From Populus alba (lineage: Eukaryota > Streptophyta > Magnoliopsida > Malpighiales > Salicaceae): a DNA stretch of 64,000 nt. The translations under genes and the position numbers were made by a program. The notes under the pieces are model-generated. The model was not told the DNA's origin, did no database searches, and saw only the letters and a program-made list of their open reading frames with translations. This document shows, in pieces, positions 47,813 to 59,152 of this stretch (its first letter is position 1; every line of letters begins with the position of its first letter). The DNA is taken from assembly GCF_005239225.2 (NCBI RefSeq), contig NC_133301.1, positions 67,001 through 131,000 of the forward strand, given 5' to 3'.

Positions 47813-50800
47813 CAGGGAGAAGACTACCCAAAAACATCATGACACCTGAGATAAACCAATTAATGAACTCTCTATTTTAGTGCCACCTTGTATTTCTATA
47901 CGAAAACCAACATGCAATCAAATGAAAAAGGACTTGCCAGTTATAGCTAGCAGGTTTTAACTCATCAGCAACCATAATTAGCTTCACAGGCTTGCTGGAA
48001 CTTGGTCTCATCACAACCATTTCCACGGATTGGCTAACCCTATTCCACACCATTCTACAAAACTGAAATCACGATGTAAAGATCAAATCAATAGATAGAA
48101 TTCTAAAAATCACTTGCAAAGAATAGTAACTATAAAAGAAACAGATAAGCTAGTGACAATCTCTAAGAAGCCGTGGAAATTATTATGTAGTGCTCCACCC
48201 CTTGTATAGATTTCTCCAACTATTTAATGGCACTTAAGTATTAAGGCACCATAGGAAACCAAAACCTTTTAACCACTTGGATTAAAGTTTCGTTGCACTC
48301 ATCAGGCATCCCGATAGATGACAAGGGCACTTTGCCCTTTGATAAAGAACAGATCCAAAGAATTACACACTCAAGTGTCTTTTATTGTTATATTACTATT
48401 CTTTCATTAAATATGGTATATATCTAATAGTATTTGTGGGATTTATTCAATATATCAACTTCTTCGAAAAAAGTAATTGTGGTATTTGAGTTATGAATAA
48501 ATATATTGTGGAGGTTTGAATATTGTTAAAGTTTATGTAAAAGGATTATTTAAGAATACTTTCCAGAGTGTTTGATAAAATAAGTGTAATTGTTTGAAAA
48601 TGAGTGTGTGTGTGTGTTGTTTGATCTAAAATGTTGGCAAACATAGGGATTAAAGAGTATTTGGCCAGACTGTTAGGAGTATGTTGTGGGAATTAAGAAA
48701 CACATGGGGCTGTTATGTAGCCTTGTAAGGATGTAAAATGGGTTGTGTAAATATGGGCTGTGATGACAGCCCACGTCCATAAAAATATGGGGCTGTTAGC
48801 CCACATGCATGTAAATGTGGGTTTCTTACGAAAATACCTACATGACGATAATAAAATCCTAAATGAAATCACATAAATAAATGCAATTAAATACCTCTAA
48901 GGAACATCTAACACCTTCTCCATAACATTCCACTATAATGTCTTTGGAGACTATTCCAGCATGTGCTGCAGGAGACCCTTTCATTACCTAACATAAAAAG
49001 CAAAGAAAGGTTGATAAAACAAGCAATCACAAACTCAAGCATGTATCTATCATTCAAAACCAGTTACCACGTACTACACATCACCTAAAACTGCAATCGT
49101 TGCTCATTGATAATAATTAAATACAGTTATGATGAGCTAAGGCCACAAGCAAGGTGTGCTTAAGACACTTACCAACAAGCTAGTTTAAGATTTATTGTGT
49201 TTTTGTTTAGAAGTTGTTGCAGAAATATTTCTCAAAACAGCAACTATATGTTTCATCAGCTAGCATCATAGAAATGAAGGGACATTGAGGAGCAAAAGAA
49301 TGCATACCTCCTAATTGACTGGCAACACATGATCATCTTTCTTGGCATCCAGACCACAAATGAAGCAACTAAAGAGCATTTGGAAGAAAAAAAGAGAGCG
49401 AAAAAAGATGCAAGAACATACGTCTTTAACTATAATTCCATTGCTGATATGAGGGAACTTTTGAATTATTTCCTCCATAACAGATGCCTTGGCAGCGCAA
49501 GAATTGGTCAGGGTCATCCCCAACCAAGGATGACAGACTCCCCTGTGCAGCAATTGAAAATAAGTATTAGGTATACCTCGCCAATCTAAATAGTTGCAAA
49601 ACCATGCTCAGACCTAATTGCATGTAGAATGAAATTGATAGAGGACCTGTTAGGGATTTTCATTTCTTTTCTGTTATGAAGGAAAGACATTGATAACTAG
49701 TTTTATTTATTTTAAAAATCTAGGGTTTATTTGGTGCCTCTATAATTATTTTATTTTATTTATTTTTATTTTTGCCCCCTTTTCTCTTCTCCTTCTTCTC
49801 AATCTCTACCCATAACTCCTCCCTTCTATTACCAATTCTCTTCTCCTTTCTGTTCCACATCCGAAATAAATAGCAAATAAAAATAAAGGAACACTTAAAA
49901 TTAAAGAAACCTAAACCACCATTACGAGCTCGATGATTTTACAAACCCAAGTCAGAGTATCATGGACAAACTATAAATTGCCATGTACTCAAAACAATGA
50001 TGTGCACCATACCTGTCTCTCTTTAAAAGCTGCAAGCATCTAGAAGCTATGTTGATGGGCAAAAACGCTGCATAGCCATCATCATGAAAAACGATCCCAA
50101 TGACCTCTCCATCACAATTTATAAGAGGCCCGCCAATATAAACCTAGCATAAAAGCAACATTAGTGTCAAGGATTCTTGCATAGCAAATACATTTTGCAA
50201 AATAAATTAATATACTAATTTTACAACACACGCGCACACAAAAAAAAAAAAAGAAGAAGAAGAAGAAGGAAAGAGGGTTTTAAGACATAATCCAACATAA
50301 TTATCCTACTGGCACGGAAAATACTTCCACTCACCTTCAAATCTCTACCCCTCACTTATTTTACTTGTAAGAAGTAACAAGCCACTGATTATAGCTTTTA
50401 TCTTCTTTTTTTGGTAGTGAAGTTCTTTCTTATAGAGAAGACTTTGGAAAATCCTTTTATGTTGAGATCAATGGTTTTGTTAATTTAGAGTCTCTTGTTT
50501 ATTGGAATAGGAAATTCACCGAACCAATAAAGTGTGTGAGCTTCTTGTTTTTCTGGTGGGATTATCACAACTAGTATAAAAGCCAAGTTTTTAATTTTTA
50601 CGAGTAAAAGTGTGTGAGCTTCTTGTTTTTTGGTGGGATTAGCACAACTAGTATAAAAGCCATGTTTATTGTAGACTGCACGCAGCATGGGGCGTCAAGA
50701 TCTTCAGTTGAGGAATTGATTCAAGAAAAGGGCAGCGCAATGATAAATTTGTGAGTTTTGACATTTAAGGCATGCTTAGGGAAAGTGATAAATGTCAAAA

Positions 50801-52481
50801 GGTTGTGTTTATGCCTTGACATTTACTTCAACCAAAACACTAGGAGAAGTTTAACAAAATGACAAAATCTCCCTGAGAAAAAATGAAAATTGTATTCGAA
50901 ATCTCACTTCATTGCACCCGTTTCCTCCAATAGTGTTTGCGTGCAATTATTCATGCCTCTCAATTATGCATCAAACCCATATTTGATTTAACACTGGGGC
51001 CAAGTGTTTAATCTACCAAAAGTAAATCCTCGCAACACAATGCACGAGAATGAGTATTGCAATTTCACAACAAAAACCAAGGCGTGCCATGAATAACTAA
51101 CATTAAAAATAGATTGAGATTATGATGGGATTACTTGAGTAGTCTTGCAAGAAGTGTAGAGGAGCTCTTGACAATGAAGCCAGCTGCTCTTATAGATACT
51201 GGGATGAGACAAGAAAAGGAAAGAAGCTAAGAGTAAATAACAAGAAAAGAAAAAAAAAGTTCGTTCATTGCTAGATATCCAAGTGCTACCACACTAGGAA
51301 AAAAAAAGGAAGGAAAGTCAGTAAGAGCGTATGTAGAAGCCATAAATTTTAATTTAGAGATATTTAAAGGTAATGATTTTGAAAGCATAATTAGAAGTTA
51401 TGGGTACGCACAAAACGCATTACAGAAAATTGGTGCAAACAAAAAAAAAACCTACTGAAGTCCAAGTTTGATTTTGCATACCAGATTCAACCAGAAGACA
51501 ATGGCAGGTATGAGTTCGGGCCAAGGCTATTACCTTGTCACCGCCACGGAGCTTAAACAAACTTGAATCTACCGTATGAGGACGAAGGCCAAATGGTTTT
51601 GAATCAATGAGCAGAGGTGTAGGAGTTAGAGGCATCGAAACATCTATGTCTGTGAGAATTGCTGTAGGAAGGGGATAGTCGGTTGTGATTTTAATGATGG
51701 CAAGGTTGTAGTGGAAATCATACCCAAGAACTTCTCCCTTCAATGGCTTGCCCTTTGATAAATAAACCTCAACCTGAATGAATTGTATACTAATAAATTT
51801 ATATGAATTGATGCCTTCTGAAAAAAGATAGCCCAGGCCAGCCCCGGTATACTAAATTAAAAAAAAAAATTAAATTAGCTGGTGAAGATAGGAATTACGG
51901 TGATGTCAGGGGCCAAAAAAGTATATCTAGAATAAGCCGGAAATCTGAGAAGGTTAGCAGAAGTGAGGATGGTAGCAACAAATTCACCGCCGCCGCCACC
52001 CCCACCACCACTCTCTTGTTTGTGCTCACATTCTACGACCGTCCCCGAGCATCTACATAAATTCTTACCACCTGAATTAATTAATTGATTTTGTTTATTA
52101 TTGTTATCAATCACAAACAAAAACAATAACAACTCATCTGTAGTAGTTAAATATTTGCAAGAGCATTCATTAGATTATCATTCATTCATTGATACCTGTG
52201 CGGGACAAGAGGCACACAACAGACAGAGAAACCTTGAGAGCAGCTATTTTTGAATCAATATCCAAATCTTTGTTCACACTCCGTACATCAAACATCTCCT
52301 CCTCCTCCTCCTCCTCCTCTGTATCCCTCGCCGCATGGTGTACTGTTTTTTTTTAAAAAAAAAAAAATATTATATTCAACACCATTACCGACCGAATCTA
52401 AATCTATAACTAGCATTTAGGAAGATTTCAGTCAACACCATTACCAAATCGTTGCCGCTTAGAAGATGTCGCAGACTCCAT
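47493..52481 (-). CDS. HtrA-like pseudoprotease with PDZ module, gene C
   Basis: Exons are 52445-52481, 52196-52342, 51899-52071, 51482-51773, 51135-51198 (or to 51225), 50013-50143, 49422-49542, 48895-48987, 47938-48062 and 47493-47535. The N-terminus MESATSSKRQRF is followed by an acidic Glu run from a GAG microsatellite. The catalytic positions are Asn101 (TILTSANLL), Asn142 (FHYNLAIIKI) and Ile (VYIGGPLINCDGEVIGI), so His, Asp and Ser are all lost. The PDZ-like part has VCHPWLGMTL, VMKGSPAAHAGIVSKDIIVE and KPVKLIMVADE, and the end is WPVLADKEYVAVI. Exon 4 lacks 10 nt present in A just before the donor. Using the obvious acceptor at 51198 then breaks the frame; the acceptor at 51226, 28 nt earlier, restores it and gives 417 residues. 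The last intron uses a GC donor. Confidence 0.72.
47732..47809. repeat. Long (TA)n microsatellite in the last intron of gene C
   Basis: About 78 bp of nearly pure TA dinucleotides lie inside the intron between 47536 and 47937, the same intron that uses a GC donor. Confidence 0.95.
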
Positions 52482-55400
52482 CGTTACTTTTCAGTATTTC
52501 CCTTGACGCGGGGATCCTTAAATATTTGTATTGTTATTATTATTATTTCTTTTTTTACTGCTGATAGCCCAATTCTAAGGCCCAGTTGAAGCGGGCCCGT
52601 CTTTTTTTCTTGCTTGATAAAAAGAAGGAAGGGTTTACGATTTCAAGCGGGCCCGTCTTTTTTTTTTTGTTAGGAGAGCTACTTTACTCGTCGAGAGTGA
52701 AAGAGATTGGGAGAGCTAGTATGTTTGTCGAGGATGAACGCCAAATAAGAGGTTATGATGGGTGCTGGTGTCCTAGGTTGTTGAATTCTAGCAATGAATA
52801 TGGGTGAAGAAGATTGGTGGTTATTGAAAAAGAAAAGGTACTTGTGTTTTCAGGTAGGGTTTTTAGATAGAGTTGTTATCCTTTTTATTTTTTTTAGAGT
52901 TTTTCTTTATGCATCTTTCCTGTCTGTTTGTGTTCTGTGTTAATGACTATAAAAAAATAAAATCTAATGATTAATCGGAAGATCTCTAAGCATTTTTAAA
53001 TCTTTGAATTTTTCTTGTTTATTTGATATCCAATTATATTATTTGATTCTCTACTATCTTTGTCCTAATTTTTTTTTTTAGCTTATCATTTTATTCCATA
53101 TTTTTTTCTTTTTATTTATTTATTATTTTTTTATCTTGTATAAACTCGTCACACAATAATATAAGTGATAGTGCCAAAAATACAGTAAATTGACTAATTT
53201 ACATTGAAAATATATTTTTTGAGAGTTTTTATATATTTGGAAAATAGGGGGTAAATAATGATTTGTGACATATGTAATTATATGTCAATAAATTTTTATA
53301 GGAAAAGTAATAGTTTAAATTTCAGCCAAATAAAATAATTTGCCACTATAATATCTTTTTTTTATTAATCTATTTTTTCTCAAGCCAATTTTGTTTTTTT
53401 AGAAATGCAGTCCATTTAATAAAAACCAAAGCCGAGTAAAATAAATATTCCAAAGACTCATAAAAAATTAAAAATAAGGATAAAAAATAAATCTACTGGA
53501 TTAAACCTCTCTTTATCCTATGAATATGATTTTTTTTAACAATATATTTATCCAAATTTTTATTTGTCGAAACAAAAAATCTTAAAAATATTAAAAGAAA
53601 ATTAAAAAATGTTTTTATTATTATGACATGGGTGTATTAAAAACTAGAAGAATAATACACTGAAACTTTTAGATTAAATCATATTCAAAATCTCTTTAAA
53701 ATCTAAAAAGAAAACATATAAATTATTTTAATTGAATATTCATGAGATGTTTTTATATCATAATAATTGAAAAACAAATATCAAGATTCCCATAAAAATA
53801 AAAATAAACTATATTATTATGTGAGAACTGTGGATGAATTGAATAATAAGTGAAAAATAATGTTAAGATGTTTTTTAGTCCATTTAAAAAAGACATTCAA
53901 TTTTTATTTATTTATTTTTTAAATTAGAAATGGGTCAAACCCATGCGATTGGCCCATCTAAAAGAAGGCCAGACGCGTCTAGGACTGCATAAAACTCGAA
54001 ATCAGAGGCAAGTAGGAAAAGAAAAAAGCAAAGAAACCTGTATCCATAATTAAAATAAAAGCTACGCAAAGGCATACCGTATTGCACACTAAACTAAAGA
54101 AACACTAAGAAAAAAGAAGCATATATTTTTTAAAAAAAATTCAATGGAAAAACAGGTAAATCAATAAAAATAATAATAATTAGAAAGGATAGGAAAAAAA
54201 AACCCAACAAAGAAAAAGGTTAACACAAATAGCTCACAAAACATAACTTAATGTTTAGTGGAAACAATATGCAAAAGCAAAATTAAATCGCATAGAAGAA
54301 AGAAACAAACCAACCTATTTAGAGATAAAATCAAAGTAAACTGAGAGAATTACAATCGTAAGTATTTGGAATTGTCAAAGTTCCTTCTAGCACATAAAGA
54401 AATTAGTTGTTCTCGAGTTCAACCACCCTCTTTGCTCCCTTCTACAAAAAAAACCCCCTCCTTTTTTCTAAGCTCCTCCTCCTTCTTTTAATCCTTCTCC
54501 TGCTTCAATAAGCACACAGAAAGGAATGGAAGAGAGAAGTCAATGAGGGACATAGTTTTTTTTTTCTCTGTTTGAAAGCCAAAAAAAAAAATTAGGTTTC
54601 AGATTTGCTTTCTAGAAATTATTAATTCGAGTGCTATAAGCATTAGGGTCACTAAAAACTTACATAGTCTTTAATTTTAAGATTTTAAAAAATTAATTGA
54701 GATGTGTTCAAATTAATCTAAACAACTATAATTACAAAAAAAAAAAAAAAACTCAAAAGACACTATCTCAAACACACCACGTTGCCTATACAAAAGGAGC
54801 AAAAAAAAAAAAAAAAAAGGGAAACTGTTGATTGCACTGTTGTAATTCACAATGAGAGTGAACGAGAGAAGATATAGTGAATTAGCTTGCCCCTTTTTTT
54901 AATTTGTAATTATTACTTATAATCTAAATGGAAAAACATTGTTAAAGTACACAGTATTTTTCTCATTTTCCTCTTTTTATACCTGTATAATAATATAAAT
55001 ATATAATAAAAAAACTAAATTGCCAAAAAAAAACTTGCTTAGTATCTAGTTGGGATAGAATTGTTTTTTTTTATTGGATACATTTGGTATTGAAATAATG
55101 ATTAGGGATAAAATGGTTTGTTTTTTTGCTATAATATAAATATTGATTTGCTTTTTAAAGCATAAAATTTTAACCTTTAAGTTGCGGGCTTCTTTTGTCT
55201 TTTCAAAAAACATTAAACAGTGAAGTTACAATCATGCTCTTGGAGGAGGGAATATGCATGTGTTGAGGGGCTTCTCTGTCCTTTTCTTTTATTGAAACAA
55301 TACAAATACAAAATTACCCTTGAGTTTTGAAAAAAAATAAGGTTGTATGTAAATGTGTTTTCATCATTTCTATATGGTTTTATTGTAAATTAATATCAAG

Positions 55401-56986
55401 TGGAGTCAGGAGTAATTGAGTATTTGTAGTCATATAAATTATTATTTATATTCAGAAATGGTTGGCGCGTGCTCTAGCAAGTGCGGTGCCAAAACATAAT
55501 CAAACGCCGCATTCTGGGGCAATGTTTGATGCATCTTGCCACCCCAAGTATAGTGGCAAGGCACGTGTGCTGAGGCAACCCAAGGATGAGCTCCGGCCGA
55601 GAGTTTTCCCCTCCCTCCCTCTTTCCCCTATCTCCTCCTAGAAAATCAAGCTACCCATTGAAAAAAAAAAAAGATCTGGCTATTTTTCTGTTAAGTTAAA
55701 TTAGGTCCTCGTTCTTTTGATTGTAATGTGTTTGGCTTTCAATTGTTTGTTTAGTTATTTTTTTTTTAATTTCATCCCTTTGAACTTGATTTCTATATCA
55801 AATTTGATTCTTATTCTTTTAATTCTGATGTATTTGGTCTTGAATCCTTTATTGAATTGATTTTTATTTCAATTTCATCCTTTGACATTTTATTTTTATA
55901 TCAAATATGATACTTATTCTTTTTATTATTCTTTTTAGTTGTTCTTATTCTTTTCTAGATTGAGATTGTTTTTCAATGACATCCCTTATGATTTGGTTTT
56001 ATTTTATTTTTGTTTTAAATTTAGTTTTTTTCTTTTTAAATTGTTCTTTTTAAATTGACATTTTTTAAATTGTTTTTTTATTTGTATTTTTAAATTCATC
56101 TCTAATTATTTTAGTTGATTATGAGTTTTACATTGTTAACTTTTCAAGTTTAACTTTTATTTTATGATCCTGTCTCACTATCCAAATCTTGAGAGCAACT
56201 ATTGTTTAATCAATATCTGAGATAATTGCATTATAATGAAAAAAAATCACCTAACCTTCTATGCATAGTCAAAAGATTTTATGATTTCAAATTTCATTAT
56301 TATATTACTCCAATGAATAATATTTTATATCTTTCTGCACAATAATTTTCTTCCTAAATTTAATTTTTTTATAATTTAATTATTATAAATTTGACACTTG
56401 AAAAAATAGAACATGCCCAGCCCAATCCAGATTTACAAAGCAAAAGCTTAACGGAATCGTGTTTGTATCAAAGAGTGACTAGTGACTAGTGACTAGCTTA
56501 GAAAAGATTTGCAGCCATTTTTAGATTTAATAATAATTTATTTGTTTAATATGTGTTGATCATGTTTAATTTAATAATATTATGTTTTTTAATCCTCCTT
56601 AAACTTTCGATCGTATTTAATTACTTTTATTTAAAAAAAAAAAATAAATAAAATAAAATCTGATGAAATGGACGAAAACGATTAATTTGTAAAGGATATA
56701 GGGATTAAATAAAAACTAAATAAATCACAAGGAGATAAATGAAGGCAGTTGTTCGTAAACCAAAAGCGCGTTGTGCAAAACAAAATTCCAACCAACACAG
56801 CATTCACGCGAACGACTGAAAGGGCGGCTTGTTCGTCCTTGAGACCTCGTCACTAATTAATGCCTATCCACTCCATTCTCCGTCCATAGCTAGATCGCTC
56901 GATTGCCGTTGTAATAAACCCTAGATCCCTTATCTTCAACCGCTAGATCTTAATTTCCTCTGTGAAATACTATCCTCCAAATCACA
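52482..56986. other. Intergenic between C and D
   Basis: No gene is seen. 52482-52560 should hold the gene C promoter, and the last 150 bp that of gene D. The duplicated phrase tcaagcgggcccgtcttttttt occurs near 52590 and 52645. The 1.1-kb repeat copy 1 lies at 55020-56187. The rest is A- and T-rich, with short frames that show no family features. Confidence 0.5.
55020..56187 (+). repeat. 1.1-kb dispersed repeat, copy 1
   Basis: It matches 59153-60285 in the same orientation. Shared landmarks are ttgccaaaaaaaa at the left, gaagttacaatcatg, ttgagggg, a GC-richer block (ctctag.aagtg.ggtgcc, cgccaccccaagta or tgccaccccaagta, agccgagagttttcccc), aagatctggctatttttctg, and a tail of tcaatttcatcc and ttttatatcaaatatgat words. 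It is non-coding; termini and target duplications are unclear. Confidence 0.85.
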
Positions 56987-57860
56987 ATGTATCCGGATGA
57001 TGCTCGATCCTATGATGCAGGAGACGATCATCCATCCCTGGATGCTTCTGAGATACCAACTTTTTTCAAAACCATGGTGCCCACTGTTGCTCGAATCTTT
57101 AATGTTTTTGAATCTGGCACGCTATCCTGGTTTGCAGCTGGTGTTGTGATCTCACCTTATGGCCACATCATTACTATCAACACCGGCACGGGCACTAACA
57201 GAACAGGAATGCATGTTTATTTTAAAGATGATGATGAAGGATTCAAGGCGGCTATCTGTCATGAATATGATGATCATCCTTTTTTATTGCTCAAGTTGGA
57301 GTCAGAGAGGGACGACTTTCCCTATGCACGCCTCGCTACCTCTGCAGCTGTACAAGGCTGTGAGATTCATTTTATTCATGTCTTTAATTATAATTGGTTT
57401 CGATATCTTAAAGGAATGGTCTCATGTCCGAACAGAAACTTATCTTATATTATCAAGAGTGATGAAGTGAAACAAATAGCTGCACCTAGCATTATGGATG
57501 TCTATCTAAAGGGAGCTCCGATACAATTTGTGGAGGTGGGAGCTATTTATGACAGCGAGCATTTGCGTGGCAGCCCATTTTTCAGCAAGAATGGGACTGT
57601 TGTTGGCATCTATTATTTTAGTGCCTTTAATCTAGCTTATGGATTTAATGTGGATTACCTGGAGACGATGTCTCCTGCTTGGGAGGAAAAGATAACCGAG
57701 TGTCAACCAGCAAAGCGGACCAAACTTACCTCCGTGAGTTCTTAATTAATTCTATCTGTTTGTAGCGTTGTATTTCTTTTTTAATACAAGTGTTTATATG
57801 TTTTATGTTCAGGACGGATTGGCTTCCAGTTCTCAATCTGGGGGGCGGCGTGCTATGTAA
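56987..57860 (+). CDS. HtrA-like single-domain pseudoprotease, gene D
   Basis: Exons 56987-57733 and 57813-57860 join in phase (donor TCC/GTGAGT) to give 264 residues. The order resembles gene E: EIPTFFKTMVPTVARI aligns with KEFFDCMAPTVVNV of E, AAGVVISPYGHIITINTG holds the His position (Thr66), EYDDHPFLLLKL the Asp position (Pro98), and EHLRGSPFFSKNGTVVGI the Ser position (Arg194). All three catalytic residues are lost. Blocks such as LSYIIKSDEV are specific to this copy. There is no PDZ module. The C-terminus QPAKRTKLTSD resembles a short basic nuclear-import signal. The alternative is that the frame simply ends at the stop after SVSS in exon 1. It probably binds a partner without cutting it; the partner is unknown. 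Confidence 0.75.
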
Positions 57861-58762
57861 GCTGCGGCGGCGGATGCTGCGGTGACGGGTGACCAATTCA
57901 TCATATTGCTACCACAACACTTTGTTTTAGCATGACTGGTCTCTGTTGCTTGTTATTAATGTTCATTTCCTGTTCCATCTATGTTTTTCTTTTGTATTGA
58001 CAATACCCACCCCCAAAACCCCCCTTTCTGTCCTGGTGTTTATGTTACTGGTCTTTAGTTTATGTTTAACTGGCAGCAAAGTGCATTTTAACCCCTTTCT
58101 GGTTTGGGACGGTATTGCTGAAAAACCAGAAACTTTTGAGCCATCGTTACTGAAAAACTGGACATGACTGCCCTAGAGACTTCAAATTTACAACTAAAAA
58201 GATTTCGGGTCCTAGAGACTCCCAATTTACAAGTATAATACAATAAAGTTCATCCCTGTATAAAGCGTACACATGCCAACTGACTTGAGAACGATTGGCA
58301 GATACGCCAGCTCCCACGCTACTAGGGCAGGGTGTTTACGGAACTGAGAAGCAAAGGAAGGGAACGAGTAATGGGGGGGGGGAATTGAAGCATTATTAAT
58401 CCAAAGAGAACCTGCGTTTGTTATATAAGATACAACAATAAACAACAATGAAAATGGCAGGTACATGTATATATTTATAGCTACAGAGGGAAGATACACC
58501 AATGCTCCCCTACTACTACAGCTTGGAAACCATGACCTTCAACCACGCTACTCCATTACAATTGACACCAAACACCAGGAACCATCCGGTCTAAATGGTC
58601 AACTTTTCCCTATCTGGAATTTTTTTTTTAAAAAAAATACTGATACATACACAAACATAAAATTCATCCATACAGCTTCGGTTTATATTTCGTTTTTTCA
58701 TTTGTATCCTCTTTACGATCTGTTATCGGGTCTTATGTCTTGGATCGGTCACCTGTCATGGG
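57861..58762. other. Intergenic, no gene seen
   Basis: It begins with the 3-prime UTR of gene D and continues into the flank downstream of the kinase fragment. A G run at 58373-58381 and AT-rich text are the only features. The short frames on both strands carry no family signal. Confidence 0.5.
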
Positions 58763-59020
58763 TTAAGTCATGCAACATCTGAAACGCGCTTTGCGCACGG
58801 TGGTCAAGATCTCAGTCTCAGCATTCTCAAGCATCTTGACGATCTCGGCGAAGGGGGGACGTACTTCAGGATTGGTATCCCAGCAGCGCGTCATGATTTC
58901 ACTCAGCACAGGGAGACAATCATTTGGTATAACTGGCCTTACCCCCTTGTTGACAACAGCTAATGCTGCCTGCACTGCTGTCATGTTCTGGAAGGGAAGC
59001 AAACCTGTTATGAGCTCCCA
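58763..59020 (-). pseudogene. 3-prime fragment of a Raf-like protein kinase gene
   Basis: The minus strand encodes [19 protein letters not shown], then [40 protein letters not shown] and [18 protein letters not shown], then RCCMT and a stop at 58763-58765. This is the C-lobe end (subdomains X and XI, with the conserved Arg of RPPF) of a plant Raf-like MAP3K of the HT1/STY type. Nothing upstream supplies the rest: the frame meets TAG just before AGAGATGGTTCA, and the repeat starts at 59153. The fragment itself has no internal stop, so decay is recent or it was copied recently. Confidence 0.8.
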
Positions 59021-59152
59021 TGCTGAACCATCTCTCTATGCAAATGGGCAAGTCAAACACATACGAGAATAACTACAAACACAATCTGCTGTAGAAATTG
59101 ACAGGAGTTAGCAGATTTATGAAAACATCAATGCGAAAAAACAGAATTACCA

